A stretch of 64,000 nt of DNA from positions 1 through 64,000 of the forward strand of contig CACXLY010000028.1 of NCBI GenBank assembly GCA_902768605.1, read 5' to 3'. Source of the stretch: an uncultured Bacteroidales bacterium. Its GTDB lineage: Bacteria; Bacteroidota; Bacteroidia; Bacteroidales; Bacteroidaceae. Positions within the stretch are counted from its first letter, which is position 1. Each line of letters begins with the position of its first letter. A program made the translations under genes and the position numbers. The notes under the pieces are model-generated. The model worked only from the letters and a program-made list of their open reading frames with translations, ran no database searches and was not told where the DNA came from. Shown piece after piece: positions 57,438 through 64,000 of this stretch.

Positions 57438-59429
57438 TCACTTGAGGACCACGCGCTCGCCACACATTTTGGCAAGTTCCTGCTTGAGCAGACTTTTGCT
57501 CTTATACGCCTCCAAAAGCTGGCGGTACTTCTCCTTGTCCTCTTTCATTTCGGGACGCTTCATCTGCTCGATAATGCTCTGCAGAGCTTGCTGGACGATG
57601 CTAAGCTTGTAGCTGGCTATAAGGCTTGGCAAAATCTCATCGAGGCGTTCTTCGGAGGCTGGCTCTACGGTCTCTTCCTGTTCGGGAATGGCTGTTGTGG
57701 CGGGCGTTTCGAACAGCTTGCTCAGCGCCACTATATCGGGCCCTAACTTGAGCGCCAGTTCGCGAATCTCCTCGTCGGGATGGCTGATGAAGTACTGCTC
57801 TGCATGGAAACTGGGCGTGTGCGAGCGCTCTATGGCCTCTTCGAGTATCTGCCTGTAAACGGGCGTCTGAAGCTGAATGTCGTCGTCCTTGAGGCTAAGG
57901 GAAATGTACTCGGCCACAGTCAGAGGCACCTCTTTCCCCTCCTCGTCCTCAATGTAGCACATTACCTTCTCTCCGTGACGGATTATCATCTGTGCGATAG
58001 AAGCTTCAATACCTTTTATGCCTCCTTGAGCAATAGGCGAGACTAAAGTTATTTCTTTTCCTTCTTGGGTATTGACTCTATTTTTATCCCGTTGCGCATT
58101 CACAGCTCTTTCAATGAGCTGTTCTGGCATGCTCAATTGCATTGAAGCATAGCGAATGTATAGTGTACGCTTTATCTCATCTGGAATGTTTGCGATGCTC
58201 TCCGCAACATTATGGATGAGCCGCTCTTCAGCATCAGGTTCGCCTCTCTTTGCATCAATAGCGTGCGAGGCTTTGTAAGTGATGAAATCGACCTGATTTT
58301 CTTGCAAATATTGCTGATATTCGGTGGCGGAATGCTTCCTTGCAAAGCTGTCTGGGTCTTCTCCGTCGGGCAAAAGGAGCAATTTGACGTTCATTCCCTC
58401 CGAAAGAAGCATGTCGATACCGCGTTCGCTCGCGTGAATGCCAGCGTCGTCGCCGTCAAAAATGACCGTAATGTTGTTCGTAATGCGGTGAATGAGGTGG
58501 ATTTGGTCGGTCGTGAGTGCCGTTCCGGACGAGGAAACGACGTTTTCTATGCCCTGCTGATGCATGGCCATCACGTCTGTATAGCCCTCCACGAGGTAGC
58601 AAAGGTCAGCCTTGCGGATGGCTTGTCGCGCTTGGAAGAGGCCGAAGAGTTCCTTTCGCTTGCTGTAGATGATGCTTTCGGGCGAGTTCTGGTACTTGAT
58701 GGCGACGCCTTTGGTGGCTGCATCGAGCACTCGGCCTCCGAAGCCAGCCACACGTCCGCTTGCCGTAAAGATGGGCCACATGACGCGTCCGAAGAAACGG
58801 TCACGCAGACTGCCATCTTCGCGCTTCAAGCTCAGGCCGGTTCCGATGCTCAGTCGCGGCTCCATCTCGTTCTGGTTGTTCACGAGATAGCGCTCCTGAT
58901 AGCCTGCCTTCAGGGCTTCGTCGGAGAGGGAAATCTTCTTGCTGTTGGGGCAATAACCCACTTGAAACTTCTCCAAGATGTCGTCCCTGAAGCCTCTATT
59001 CCGAAAGTAAGCGAGGCCGATGGCTTTGCCGTCCTGCGTTTCCCAGAGTTGCTTCTTGAACCAGTCGCGCGCCCATTCGTTGAGAATGAACATACTCTCG
59101 CGGTCGCCTCTCGACTGAATCTCCTCGGGTGTCAGCTCTTTCTCTTCAATCTTAATGCCGTACTTCTTTGCCAAGTAACGTAGCGCATCGGGGTAGGAGA
59201 GTTGTTCGTGCTTCATGATGAACCCAACCGGACTGCCGCCTTCGCCGCAAGCAAAGCACTTGCAATAGTTGCGGGCGGGCGATACCATGAATGAAGGCGT
59301 GCGGTCGTCGTGGAAAGGACAGAGGCCCTTCAGGTTGGAACCGGCACGCTTCAATGCGACGAAGTCGGAGACGACGTCCACGATGTTCGCGGCATCAAGA
59401 ATCTTGTCAACGGTTATGCGGTCAATCAT
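57438..59429 (-). CDS. dnaG: DNA primase
   Basis: Makes RNA primers at the replication fork. The N-terminal zinc ribbon is CPFHDDRTPSF with CKCFACGEGG (residues about 38-66). The catalytic core has DRFFGRVMWPIF, the Toprim motif VEGYTDVMAMHQQG near 265 and the metal site FDGDDAGIHA near 315. The C-terminal part (about 450-663) should bind the DnaB helicase. 663 residues, normal. The ATG at 59429 is directly preceded by the CTAG array. Confidence 0.95.
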   Translation of the reverse strand: MIDRITVDKILDAANIVDVVSDFVALKRAGSNLKGLCPFHDDRTPSFMVSPARNYCKCFACGEGGSPVGFIMKHEQLSYPDALRYLAKKYGIKIEEKELTPEEIQSRGDRESMFILNEWARDWFKKQLWETQDGKAIGLAYFRNRGFRDDILEKFQVGYCPNSKKISLSDEALKAGYQERYLVNNQNEMEPRLSIGTGLSLKREDGSLRDRFFGRVMWPIFTASGRVAGFGGRVLDAATKGVAIKYQNSPESIIYSKRKELFGLFQARQAIRKADLCYLVEGYTDVMAMHQQGIENVVSSSGTALTTDQIHLIHRITNNITVIFDGDDAGIHASERGIDMLLSEGMNVKLLLLPDGEDPDSFARKHSATEYQQYLQENQVDFITYKASHAIDAKRGEPDAEERLIHNVAESIANIPDEIKRTLYIRYASMQLSMPEQLIERAVNAQRDKNRVNTQEGKEITLVSPIAQGGIKGIEASIAQMIIRHGEKVMCYIEDEEGKEVPLTVAEYISLSLKDDDIQLQTPVYRQILEEAIERSHTPSFHAEQYFISHPDEEIRELALKLGPDIVALSKLFETPATTAIPEQEETVEPASEERLDEILPSLIASYKLSIVQQALQSIIEQMKRPEMKEDKEKYRQLLEAYKSKSLLKQELAKMCGERVVLK

Positions 59430-59434
59430 GATTT

Positions 59435-59569
59435 CTAGACTTTTCTAGTTTTTCTAGACTTTTTTTTCTAGACTTTCTAGTTTTCTAGACTTTCTAGTCT
59501 TTCTAGTCTTTCTAGTTTTTCTAGTTTTTCTAGTTTAGCTAGTTCTACTAGTTTTACCAGGTGTTCTAG
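59435..59569. repeat. 9-bp CTAG array
   Basis: CTAG stands at 59435, 59445, 59454, 59468, 59477, 59485, 59494, 59503, 59512, 59521, 59530, 59539, 59548 and 59566, mostly 9 bases apart, with CCAG at 59557 in register. On the minus strand it reads CTAGAAAAA-type units. It fills the whole space between the S4 gene and dnaG, and its last CTA is the S4 stop codon (TAG). Confidence 0.93.
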
Positions 59570-59991
59570 CTTTCATCATCCATGTCGAACTCAAAGTCGC
59601 CGAAGAACTCGGGCACTTCGTTCTGGAAGTCTTCAAGGCTGCGGCGGTCTTTCTTTGTGGGGCGGCCTGTGCCCTTTGCTCTGCCCACGAAACCGCTTAT
59701 CTTGCTCATCTCGAGGAGTTCGTACTGGTCGGGCGTCGTGACGTTCTCCAGCACCTCAGGAATGAGTTTGGCTCCGACACGCCGTTCGATGGGCTGAAGC
59801 ACGCGGAAGCTGTATGTGATGGGTGGTTTGCGGACGCTTATCACGTCGCCCTCCTTAATCATCCGGCTTGCTTTGAGCTGCACGCCGCCCATGCTCACTT
59901 GCCCTTTCTTGCAAGCAGCAGCAGCGATGGTGCGCGTCTTGAAGATGCGAGCTGCCCAAAGCCATTTGTCTATCCGAGCCTCGTTGTTCAT
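59566..59991 (-). CDS. S4-domain RNA-binding protein (Hsp15-like)
   Basis: 141 residues with an S4 domain at the N-terminus (ARIDKWLWAARIFKTRTIAA and CKKGQVSMGGVQLKASRMIKEGDVI). Proteins of this type, like Hsp15/RqcH-associated RqcP, bind stalled 50S subunits. The C-terminus is basic then acidic (GRPTKKDRRSLEDF, FGDFEFDMDDES). The stop codon comes from the CTAG array. Confidence 0.88.
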   Translation of the reverse strand: MNNEARIDKWLWAARIFKTRTIAAAACKKGQVSMGGVQLKASRMIKEGDVISVRKPPITYSFRVLQPIERRVGAKLIPEVLENVTTPDQYELLEMSKISGFVGRAKGTGRPTKKDRRSLEDFQNEVPEFFGDFEFDMDDES

Positions 59992-60021
59992 TTTATTTGT
60001 TTCGTGAAGAAATATTAAGAA

Positions 60022-61254
60022 TTATGAATTGTGAATTAATCTGCAGATGTTGACGACGGTCATCATGGCTTTCTCCATGCTTTGGATGGGGACGAACTCG
60101 TGGCGACCGTGGAAGTTCAGTCCGCCTGCGAAGATATTGGGGCAGGGGAGTCCTTTGAAGCTAAGCTGGGCGCCGTCTGTGCCACCGCGGATAGGTACGA
60201 CGTTGCAGAAGCCGCAAGCCTCCTCGATGGCCTTCTTGGCGATTTCTGTCACCTGAGGTTTGTCCTGCAGCTGGCTCAACATATTATAATATTGGTCCTT
60301 CACTTCGGCCTTCACCGTGCCTGGTCCGTACTTGGCGTTCAGCTTCTCGGCAATATCGAGCACCACCTGTTTGCGGCTTTTGAAGATGTCGCTGTCGTGG
60401 TCGCGAATGATGTATGAGAGCTGAGCCTCTTCCACGCTGCCGCTCATGCCTGTCAGGTGGAAGAATCCTTCGTAACCTTCAGTTGTCTCAGGTCGTTCAT
60501 TCTCAGGTAATAAGCTTTCGAACTCTGAAGCTATGATGCAAGCATTCTTCATCTTGCCTTTGGCGTAACCGGGATGCACGTTGCAGCCCTTGATGAGTAT
60601 CTTTGCGCTGGCAGCATTGAAGTTCTCGTACTCCAGTTCGCCCACCTCGCTGCCGTCCATCGTGTAGGCCCATTCGCAGCCAAACTTCTCGACATCGAAG
60701 AGGTGTGCTCCTGCGCCAATCTCCTCGTCGGGATTGAAGGCGACGCGAATCTTGCCGTGCTTGATTTCGGGATGCGCCATGAGGTAGGTCATCGCAGTCA
60801 CAATCTCGGCGATGCCAGCCTTGTCGTCGGCTCCGAGTAGGGTGTGGCCGTCTGTGACGATGAGGTCTTCGCCGATGTGCTGCTTAAGTTCGGGGAACTG
60901 GCTGACGGTCGTCACGATACCCGCCTCCTTGCAGAGCACGATGTCCTGTCCGTCGTAGTTCTCGATGATGCGAGGCTTGATGTCCTTGCCGCTGCAGTCG
61001 GGGCTTGTGTCCATGTGTGCGATGAAGCCGATGGTGGGCACCTGCTTGTCCGTATTGGCAGGCAGAGTGGCATAGACGTAGCCGTGCTCGTCCATCTCCA
61101 CTTCTGTGAGGCCGAGTGCCTTCAGTTCATCTCGCAAGTATTCAGCCAAAGCCAGTTGCTTCTCTGTGCTTGGGCATTGCGTCTCGTTCTCTTCGCTGCT
61201 CTGAGTGTCGAAGCTGACGTAACGGAGAAATCGTTTTGTTAATTCATAATTCAT
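60022..61254 (-). CDS. pepT: Peptidase T
   Basis: Zinc aminotripeptidase of the M20 family. [14 protein letters not shown] near residue 80 and [12 protein letters not shown] near 140 carry zinc ligands; [15 protein letters not shown] near 172 includes the catalytic glutamate; [18 protein letters not shown] follows. [22 protein letters not shown] near 375 ends the fold. 410 residues, normal. The last residues R-L-I-H-N-S-stop come from an ATTATGA-type array, as in murB. Confidence 0.94.
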   Translation of the reverse strand: MNYELTKRFLRYVSFDTQSSEENETQCPSTEKQLALAEYLRDELKALGLTEVEMDEHGYVYATLPANTDKQVPTIGFIAHMDTSPDCSGKDIKPRIIENYDGQDIVLCKEAGIVTTVSQFPELKQHIGEDLIVTDGHTLLGADDKAGIAEIVTAMTYLMAHPEIKHGKIRVAFNPDEEIGAGAHLFDVEKFGCEWAYTMDGSEVGELEYENFNAASAKILIKGCNVHPGYAKGKMKNACIIASEFESLLPENERPETTEGYEGFFHLTGMSGSVEEAQLSYIIRDHDSDIFKSRKQVVLDIAEKLNAKYGPGTVKAEVKDQYYNMLSQLQDKPQVTEIAKKAIEEACGFCNVVPIRGGTDGAQLSFKGLPCPNIFAGGLNFHGRHEFVPIQSMEKAMMTVVNICRLIHNS

Positions 61255-61329
61255 AATTCATAATTCACAATTCATAATTGCTGAGTTGAAAGTTGTGACT
61301 TTTATTCTTCACTCTTCACTCTTCGTTCT
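61255..61329. repeat. ATTCATA and CTTCACT 7-bp arrays between pepT and pth
   Basis: The pepT upstream gap consists of AATTCATAATTCAT units followed by TTCACTCTTCACTCTTCGTTC units in a 7-bp register, then the pth stop. Confidence 0.75.
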
Positions 61330-61893
61330 TCACTTGTTATTGTAATTACACATCGCGAACTGCATGCCGCTGAGGGCAAAAGCCTTGATGGCATCGCAGG
61401 CCACGAGGGCCTTCTCGTCCACGATTTTTTCCTCCTCGGGTGTGAACTTGCTGAGCACGAAGTCCACCTGATAGCCTTGCGGGAAGTCGTTGCCGATGCC
61501 GAAGCGGAGGCGGTTGTAGCCCTGTCCGCCAAGCGTCTGCGCAATATGCTTGAGGCCGTTGTGGCCGCCGTCGCTTCCGTTTTGCCTGAGGCGGATGGTG
61601 CCGAGCGGAAGGCTGAGGTCATCCACAATCACTAACATGTTCTCGACGGGAATCTTTTCCTGCAAGAGCCAGTAGCGGACGGCATTGCCCGAGAGGTTCA
61701 TGTAGGTGGACGGCTTGAGCAGCACCAGCTCTGCGTTCTTCACTCGCATGTGGGCCACGAAGCCGTACCGACGGTCCTCAAAAGCAGTATTGGACGCCTT
61801 AGCGAGGGCGTCCAATACTCTGAATCCTAAATTGTGGCGGGTGCCGTCGTACTCGAGGCCGATGTTACCCAAACCTACAATGAGATACTTCAA
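61330..61893 (-). CDS. pth: Peptidyl-tRNA hydrolase
   Basis: Recycles tRNA from peptidyl-tRNA released during translation. [18 protein letters not shown] (residues 7-24) contains the catalytic His; the usual GNPG reads GNIG here. [15 protein letters not shown] near 58 and [30 protein letters not shown] near 88 are intact. 187 residues, normal. A 13-bp inverted repeat lies near the 5' end of the frame (61786-61819). Next upstream gene is rplY, 65 bases away; pth and rplY are a common pair. Confidence 0.94.
   Translation of the reverse strand: MKYLIVGLGNIGLEYDGTRHNLGFRVLDALAKASNTAFEDRRYGFVAHMRVKNAELVLLKPSTYMNLSGNAVRYWLLQEKIPVENMLVIVDDLSLPLGTIRLRQNGSDGGHNGLKHIAQTLGGQGYNRLRFGIGNDFPQGYQVDFVLSKFTPEEEKIVDEKALVACDAIKAFALSGMQFAMCNYNNK
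61786..61819. repeat. Perfect 13-bp inverted repeat inside pth
   Basis: AGTATTGGACGCC (61786-61798) and GGCGTCCAATACT (61807-61819) are perfect reverse complements with an 8-base loop. It encodes part of [14 protein letters not shown]. In the mRNA it would form a strong hairpin about 75 bases after the start codon. Confidence 0.85.
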
Positions 61894-61958
61894 TGTTTAC
61901 TAATTCTATATTAATAAAATCGAATTTCAAACATGCCCTTCGTCAAGGTGCAAGTCTA

Positions 61959-62570
61959 TTATTCAGCAGCTCCTTCGCTATCCTCTGACTTGGAAGCAGC
62001 GCTGATGGCACTTCTGGTCATCTTCACCTGGCAGACAACGACGCTGGGGCTGGTCATCATCTCGAGGCCCTCGAAGCTGAGGTCGGCCACCTTGATGGTC
62101 TTGCCGAGGCCGAGACCCGTAACGTCGATGTTGAGGTGCTCGGGAATAGATGTGTAGGGAGCACGAACCTTGAGCTTGCGGACGTTGGCAGAGAGCTTAC
62201 CACCGGCACGAACACCTTCTGCGAGGCCGTTCAGCTTGATGGGCACTTCCATCACGATGGGCTTTGTCTCGGTGATTTCGTAGAAGTCAACGTGCAGCAG
62301 TCTGTCCGTTACGGGGTGGAACTGAAGCTCCTTCATGATAGCCTTGCACTCCTTGCCATCAATGTTGAGGTTTACGCTGTAGATGTCGGGAGAATAGACG
62401 AGCTTGCGAAGCTCTTCCTGAGTAGCGGTGAAACTCTTTGCAACGGGCTTGCCGTTTTCCTTGGCTTCGCCATAGAGGTTGCAGGGGACTGCGCCAGCCT
62501 TGCGGATGTCGCGACAAGCCTTCTTACCGGTTGCGGTGCGGGCTGTACCTTTTACGTCAATACTTTTCAT
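61959..62570 (-). CDS. rplY: Large-subunit ribosomal protein bL25 (long form)
   Basis: 5S rRNA-binding protein of the TL5/CTC type, 203 residues. The N-terminal L25 domain is MKSIDVKGTARTATGKKA, GAVPCNLYG and KCKAIMKELQFHPVTDRLLHVDF-like up to about residue 95; the second beta domain (about 100-185) has VPIKLNGLAEGVRAGGKL and HLNIDVTGLGLGKTIKV. A tail (SAASKSEDSEGAAE) follows. The longer upstream frame crosses the promoter and is rejected. Confidence 0.95.
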   Translation of the reverse strand: MKSIDVKGTARTATGKKACRDIRKAGAVPCNLYGEAKENGKPVAKSFTATQEELRKLVYSPDIYSVNLNIDGKECKAIMKELQFHPVTDRLLHVDFYEITETKPIVMEVPIKLNGLAEGVRAGGKLSANVRKLKVRAPYTSIPEHLNIDVTGLGLGKTIKVADLSFEGLEMMTSPSVVVCQVKMTRSAISAASKSEDSEGAAE

Positions 62571-62670
62571 TGTTTTGTTGTGTTTTGTGTTACTATAAAT
62601 TAAGTTTTTAGTGCTTAATTCGCCATCACACGACTCGAAAACGAGCGGGTGCAAAGCTAATTTTGCGCGG

Positions 62671-62678
62671 CAAAGGTA
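62671..62678 (-). promoter_or_regulatory. -7 promoter element of rplY-pth
   Basis: TACCTTTG on the minus strand, 101 bases before the ATG, in a 20-base context identical to the leu operon promoter. Confidence 0.6.
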
Positions 62679-62803
62679 CAACATTTTCCTGAAACTGCCA
62701 AACAAAGGAGCAGAAAAAATGTTTCACGCTCCATTGAATCATTTCCAACTTAGGGTGTGAAACACCGATGGAATGGCATTTCTTGCGATTTATTTTCACC
62801 AGC

Positions 62804-62959
62804 GTGCAGTTGCAGTTGCAGTTGTTGCAGTTGAAAATAGAGCTTGCAAAAGTCAAAATGAAATTTTATATTATATATTATAATATATAATATAAAGCAT
62901 ATTTCTGTGTGTGTATAACCCTAAAACGAACTGCAACAACTGCACACTGCAACAACTGC
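62804..62959. repeat. Inverted GTTGCA-repeat pair around an AT palindrome
   Basis: Left arm 62804-62832 is made of TTGCAG units; right arm 62929-62959 is the inverse. GCAGTTGTTGCAGTT matches perfectly between them. The centre (about 62867-62896) is an A/T palindrome. The 650-base gap between rplY and the M13 gene contains this, array J and the rplY promoter. Confidence 0.8.
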
Positions 62960-63088
62960 CTCAAAAAGTTCTAAAAATGCTATACAACATATAAAAAGTT
63001 ACTCAAATAATTCGTAGACCGCAACGCCGCCGCCGTACTTTTGCATCGTGAATGAAAACACAATACGTTGAGAAGTAAAAAAACGCGC

Positions 63089-63160
63089 CACGTTGCGACG
63101 GCCATCGCAACACGTCTAATTGGCCGATTAGACACGTCAGATTTGCTTACTCACCACTAT
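63089..63160. repeat. 22-bp array J (CACGTT/CACGTC type)
   Basis: CACGTT at 63089, CACGTC at 63111 and 63133, CACTAT at 63155, all 22 bases apart. It lies about 60 bases downstream of the M13 peptidase stop. Confidence 0.8.
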
Positions 63161-63221
63161 ATATGAAGTAAGGACACGCAGCGGCGCATCCTTACCCCAA
63201 AAAAGAAAATTGACTTATTGA

Positions 63222-64000
63222 TTACCAAATTGTGACACGCTTCTCCTTCGGCACGAACATCGGGTCGGCCTCCGTGATGCCGAAGGCGTCGTACCAGGCG
63301 TCGATATGCGGCATCTGTCCGTTCACGCGCCACATGCCCAGCTGGTGCGGGTCGCTCTTCACGCGCTTCTGAATCTCCTCGTCGCGGATGTTCTGACCCC
63401 ATACGTTGGCGTAGGCGAGGAAGAAACGCTGCTCGGGCGTGAAGCCGTCGATGTCGGCAAGAGGAGCATCCTTGGTGGCGTTCTTGAAGGCTTGGAAGGC
63501 AACCATCAGACCGCCGTGGTCGGCCATGTTCTCACCGAGCGTGAGCGAGCCGTTGGCATGCAGTCCGGGCAGTACCTCGATGCTGTCGTGGAACTCACGC
63601 ATCACCTGAATGCGCTCCTCGAATTGTTTCGTATCCTCCTCGCTCCACCAGGTTACGAGATTGCCGTTCTTGTCGTACTTGCTGCCCTGGTCGTCGAATC
63701 CGTGCGTCATCTCATGTCCAATCACGACACCGATGGCTCCGTAGTTGAAGGCGTCGTCGGCCTGCATGTCGAAGAAGGGCGGCTGCAGGATGCCTGCGGG
63801 GAAGCAAATCTCGTTGGTCGTGGGGTTGTAGTAGGCGTTGACCGTTTGAGGCGTCATGTACCACTCATCCTTATCAACGGGCTTGTTGAACTTGGTCTTA
63901 ATCATATCCTTGATGGCCCATTCGTTCACGGCAAGCATGTTCTGGAGGTAGTTGTCGCCAATCTCGAGGTCGCTGTAGTCCTTCCATTTGTCGGGATAGC
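63222..64000 (-). CDS. M13 family zinc metallopeptidase (neprilysin-like), 3' part
   Basis: The frame is open to the window edge, so the N-terminal part (signal or lipobox and most of the inhibitory domain) lies beyond it. The visible 259 residues contain the substrate motif NAYYNP, the zinc site VIGHEMTHGFDDQG and the third ligand in GENMADHGG. The usual C-terminal tryptophan is present (VTIW). M13 peptidases of Bacteroidales are envelope proteins acting on small peptides. An internal ATG (63938) is not the true start. Confidence 0.92.
   Translation of the reverse strand, partial: YPDKWKDYSDLEIGDNYLQNMLAVNEWAIKDMIKTKFNKPVDKDEWYMTPQTVNAYYNPTTNEICFPAGILQPPFFDMQADDAFNYGAIGVVIGHEMTHGFDDQGSKYDKNGNLVTWWSEEDTKQFEERIQVMREFHDSIEVLPGLHANGSLTLGENMADHGGLMVAFQAFKNATKDAPLADIDGFTPEQRFFLAYANVWGQNIRDEEIQKRVKSDPHQLGMWRVNGQMPHIDAWYDAFGITEADPMFVPKEKRVTIW

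Overview
The window looks like a chromosomal segment of a Bacteroidales bacterium, most likely Prevotellaceae. The evidence is the recurring Bacteroidota -7 promoter element (TAnnTTTG) upstream of at least fifteen genes, a type IX secretion sorting domain, families typical of the group (DUF4348, DUF4419, DUF4494, an M49 peptidase, pyrophosphate-dependent phosphofructokinase, a PorT-like barrel) and a Bacteroides-like leucine operon. No rRNA, tRNA, CRISPR array, phage or intact insertion sequence was seen. The species was not determined.

Layout. 0.6-9 kb: MBL hydrolase, murB and a DUF4348 lipoprotein on the minus strand, divergent from pheS; then a minus-strand tkt, frameshifted rpiB and DUF4419 unit. 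9-14 kb: nhaA, then a plus-strand aldo/keto reductase, amidohydrolase and zinc dehydrogenase set that fits an L-galactose oxidation route. 14.5-19.6 kb: leuA-leuC-leuD and a second LeuA/CimA-like gene, without leuB. 19.8-31 kb: TPR protein, fur-purA, DNA alkylation repair, M49 peptidase, an AraC-type regulator with a basic tail, glycerophosphodiesterase, an ECF sigma/anti-sigma/lipoprotein unit, an AT-rich hypothetical gene and a second ECF sigma factor. 31-39.8 kb: mazG, FMN-binding protein, Tat-exported Fe-S aldo/keto reductase, acyl-CoA ligase, yggS, DUF4494 and ygiQ. 39.8-48.3 kb: large secreted amidase-like protein, acyltransferase, a secreted protein with a duplicated domain, pfp and a GH25 lysozyme. 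48.6-64 kb: Na/Pi cotransporter, ion channel, uvrA, a T9SS-sorted protein, LysM protein, barrel protein, dnaG, S4 protein, pepT, pth, rplY and the C-terminal part of an M13 peptidase.

The genes are mostly ordinary housekeeping and envelope functions. The unusual part is the DNA between them. At ten loci the intergenic DNA carries tandem arrays with an exact 22-bp period. Two sequence types occur, one built on TTCC-(CACAGCAA)-GGAA and one on CACGTT/GACACGT, and at 36.0-36.4 kb they share one continuous 22-bp register between two stop codons. Other junctions carry arrays of fixed 7-bp, 9-bp or 13-bp period. Some of these arrays provide stop codons (murB, pepT, the acyltransferase, the ion channel, the S4 gene), and similar sequence lies inside reading frames (uvrA, the zinc dehydrogenase, the M49 peptidase, several signal peptides). 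This period-locked repeat system is my main candidate for something undescribed.
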